Of a stretch of DNA of 64,000 bases, positions 63,821-64,000 are shown in pieces (positions within the stretch are counted from its first letter, which is position 1; every line of letters starts with the position of its first letter). Source of the DNA: Ligula intestinalis (lineage: Eukaryota > Platyhelminthes > Cestoda > Diphyllobothriidea > Diphyllobothriidae); contig JAYGXS010000009.1 of assembly GCA_036362985.1 (NCBI GenBank), positions 16,584,033 through 16,648,032 on the forward strand. The letters run 5' to 3'. A program made the translations under genes and the position numbers. The notes beneath the pieces were generated by a model. It ran no database searches. It saw only the letters and a list, made by a program, of their open reading frames with translations, and was not told where the DNA came from.

Positions 63821-64000
63821 CTACCGATTATATTTCTTCTGTCAATTAGCAGGCAGACTCGTTAAACCAACAAGGGTGCACGATGGGTGCATCGCCGACA
63901 CTCGATGAGGTTCGCGTGACCTCCGCAACCTTCTCTTCGTGGGACCCTTGGTATTATGGCGAAAACCGTGATGGACTCTCCCTGACATGCTTCAAACACT

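Noticed and set aside
1..64000. CRISPR array, rRNA genes, prokaryotic operons
   Set aside because: No regularly spaced identical repeats with unique spacers, no rRNA signature, and all recognised proteins are eukaryotic retroelement or hAT products.

Overview
This window reads as non-coding, repeat-saturated DNA from a metazoan. The mix of elements suggests a flatworm or a related lophotrochozoan: several CR1/jockey-like LINEs, an RTE-like LINE, Penelope-like elements (PLEs) with GIY-YIG endonuclease, a GTF2IRD2/ZBED-type hAT transposon, a gypsy-type gag relic, tRNA-derived repeats and TTAGGG-type telomeric repeats. That taxonomic call is inference from element content, not proof. I see no prokaryotic operon, rRNA or intact host gene. 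Nearly every coding region is a decayed transposable element. A run of exactly 100 N marks a scaffold gap.

Layout. 1-14.9 kb is a LINE graveyard. It holds two near-identical copies of one LINE (here 'LINE A', 1-1845 and about 5706-8540). The second copy sits inside an older, opposite-strand LINE A that it splits in two. Two copies of a second LINE ('LINE B', 1950-5060 and 9575-12375) and 3' fragments of a third ('LINE D') follow. 15.9-18.1 kb holds an antisense PLE with N-terminal and RT regions, whose 5' end abuts an 81-bp inverted copy of itself. 18.36-18.67 kb is a compact element with 52-bp terminal inverted repeats around a degenerate telomeric core. 19.1-21.5 kb carries a tRNA-headed repeat ('S1') in two direct copies around a tandem-repeat block.

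23-40 kb is AT-rich and mostly anonymous. It contains hammerhead-ribozyme-like PLE ends, a PLE RT/GIY-YIG fragment (31.5-32.7 kb) and several old dispersed repeats. 40-47 kb holds a compact promoter/polyA-like segment, a gypsy gag relic cut by an S1 copy, a LINE D 3' end, and a complete but dead hAT transposon (43951-46902) with an 8-bp target duplication and a nested repeat of about 1.1 kb. 47.4-52.8 kb has a decayed PLE, an RTE-like fragment and a PLE derivative bounded by inverted hammerhead motifs. 53-60 kb is mainly anonymous, with tRNA-like modules and a few exon-like stretches. 60.6-63.0 kb is a minus-strand LINE with an intact ORF1 of 510 codons and an endonuclease ORF2 cut by the gap. 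The window ends with another LINE D fragment.

The most interesting signals are the telomere-core inverted-repeat element, the hammerhead-like motifs arranged back-to-back or around a PLE derivative, the ORF1 N-terminus that is antisense to a tRNA-like repeat, the 73-bp repeats upstream of that ORF1, and the nesting events. Four stretches with splice-like borders (13.1, 57.3, 59.4 and 60.3 kb) are the only candidates I see for host exons. None could be assigned to a gene family.
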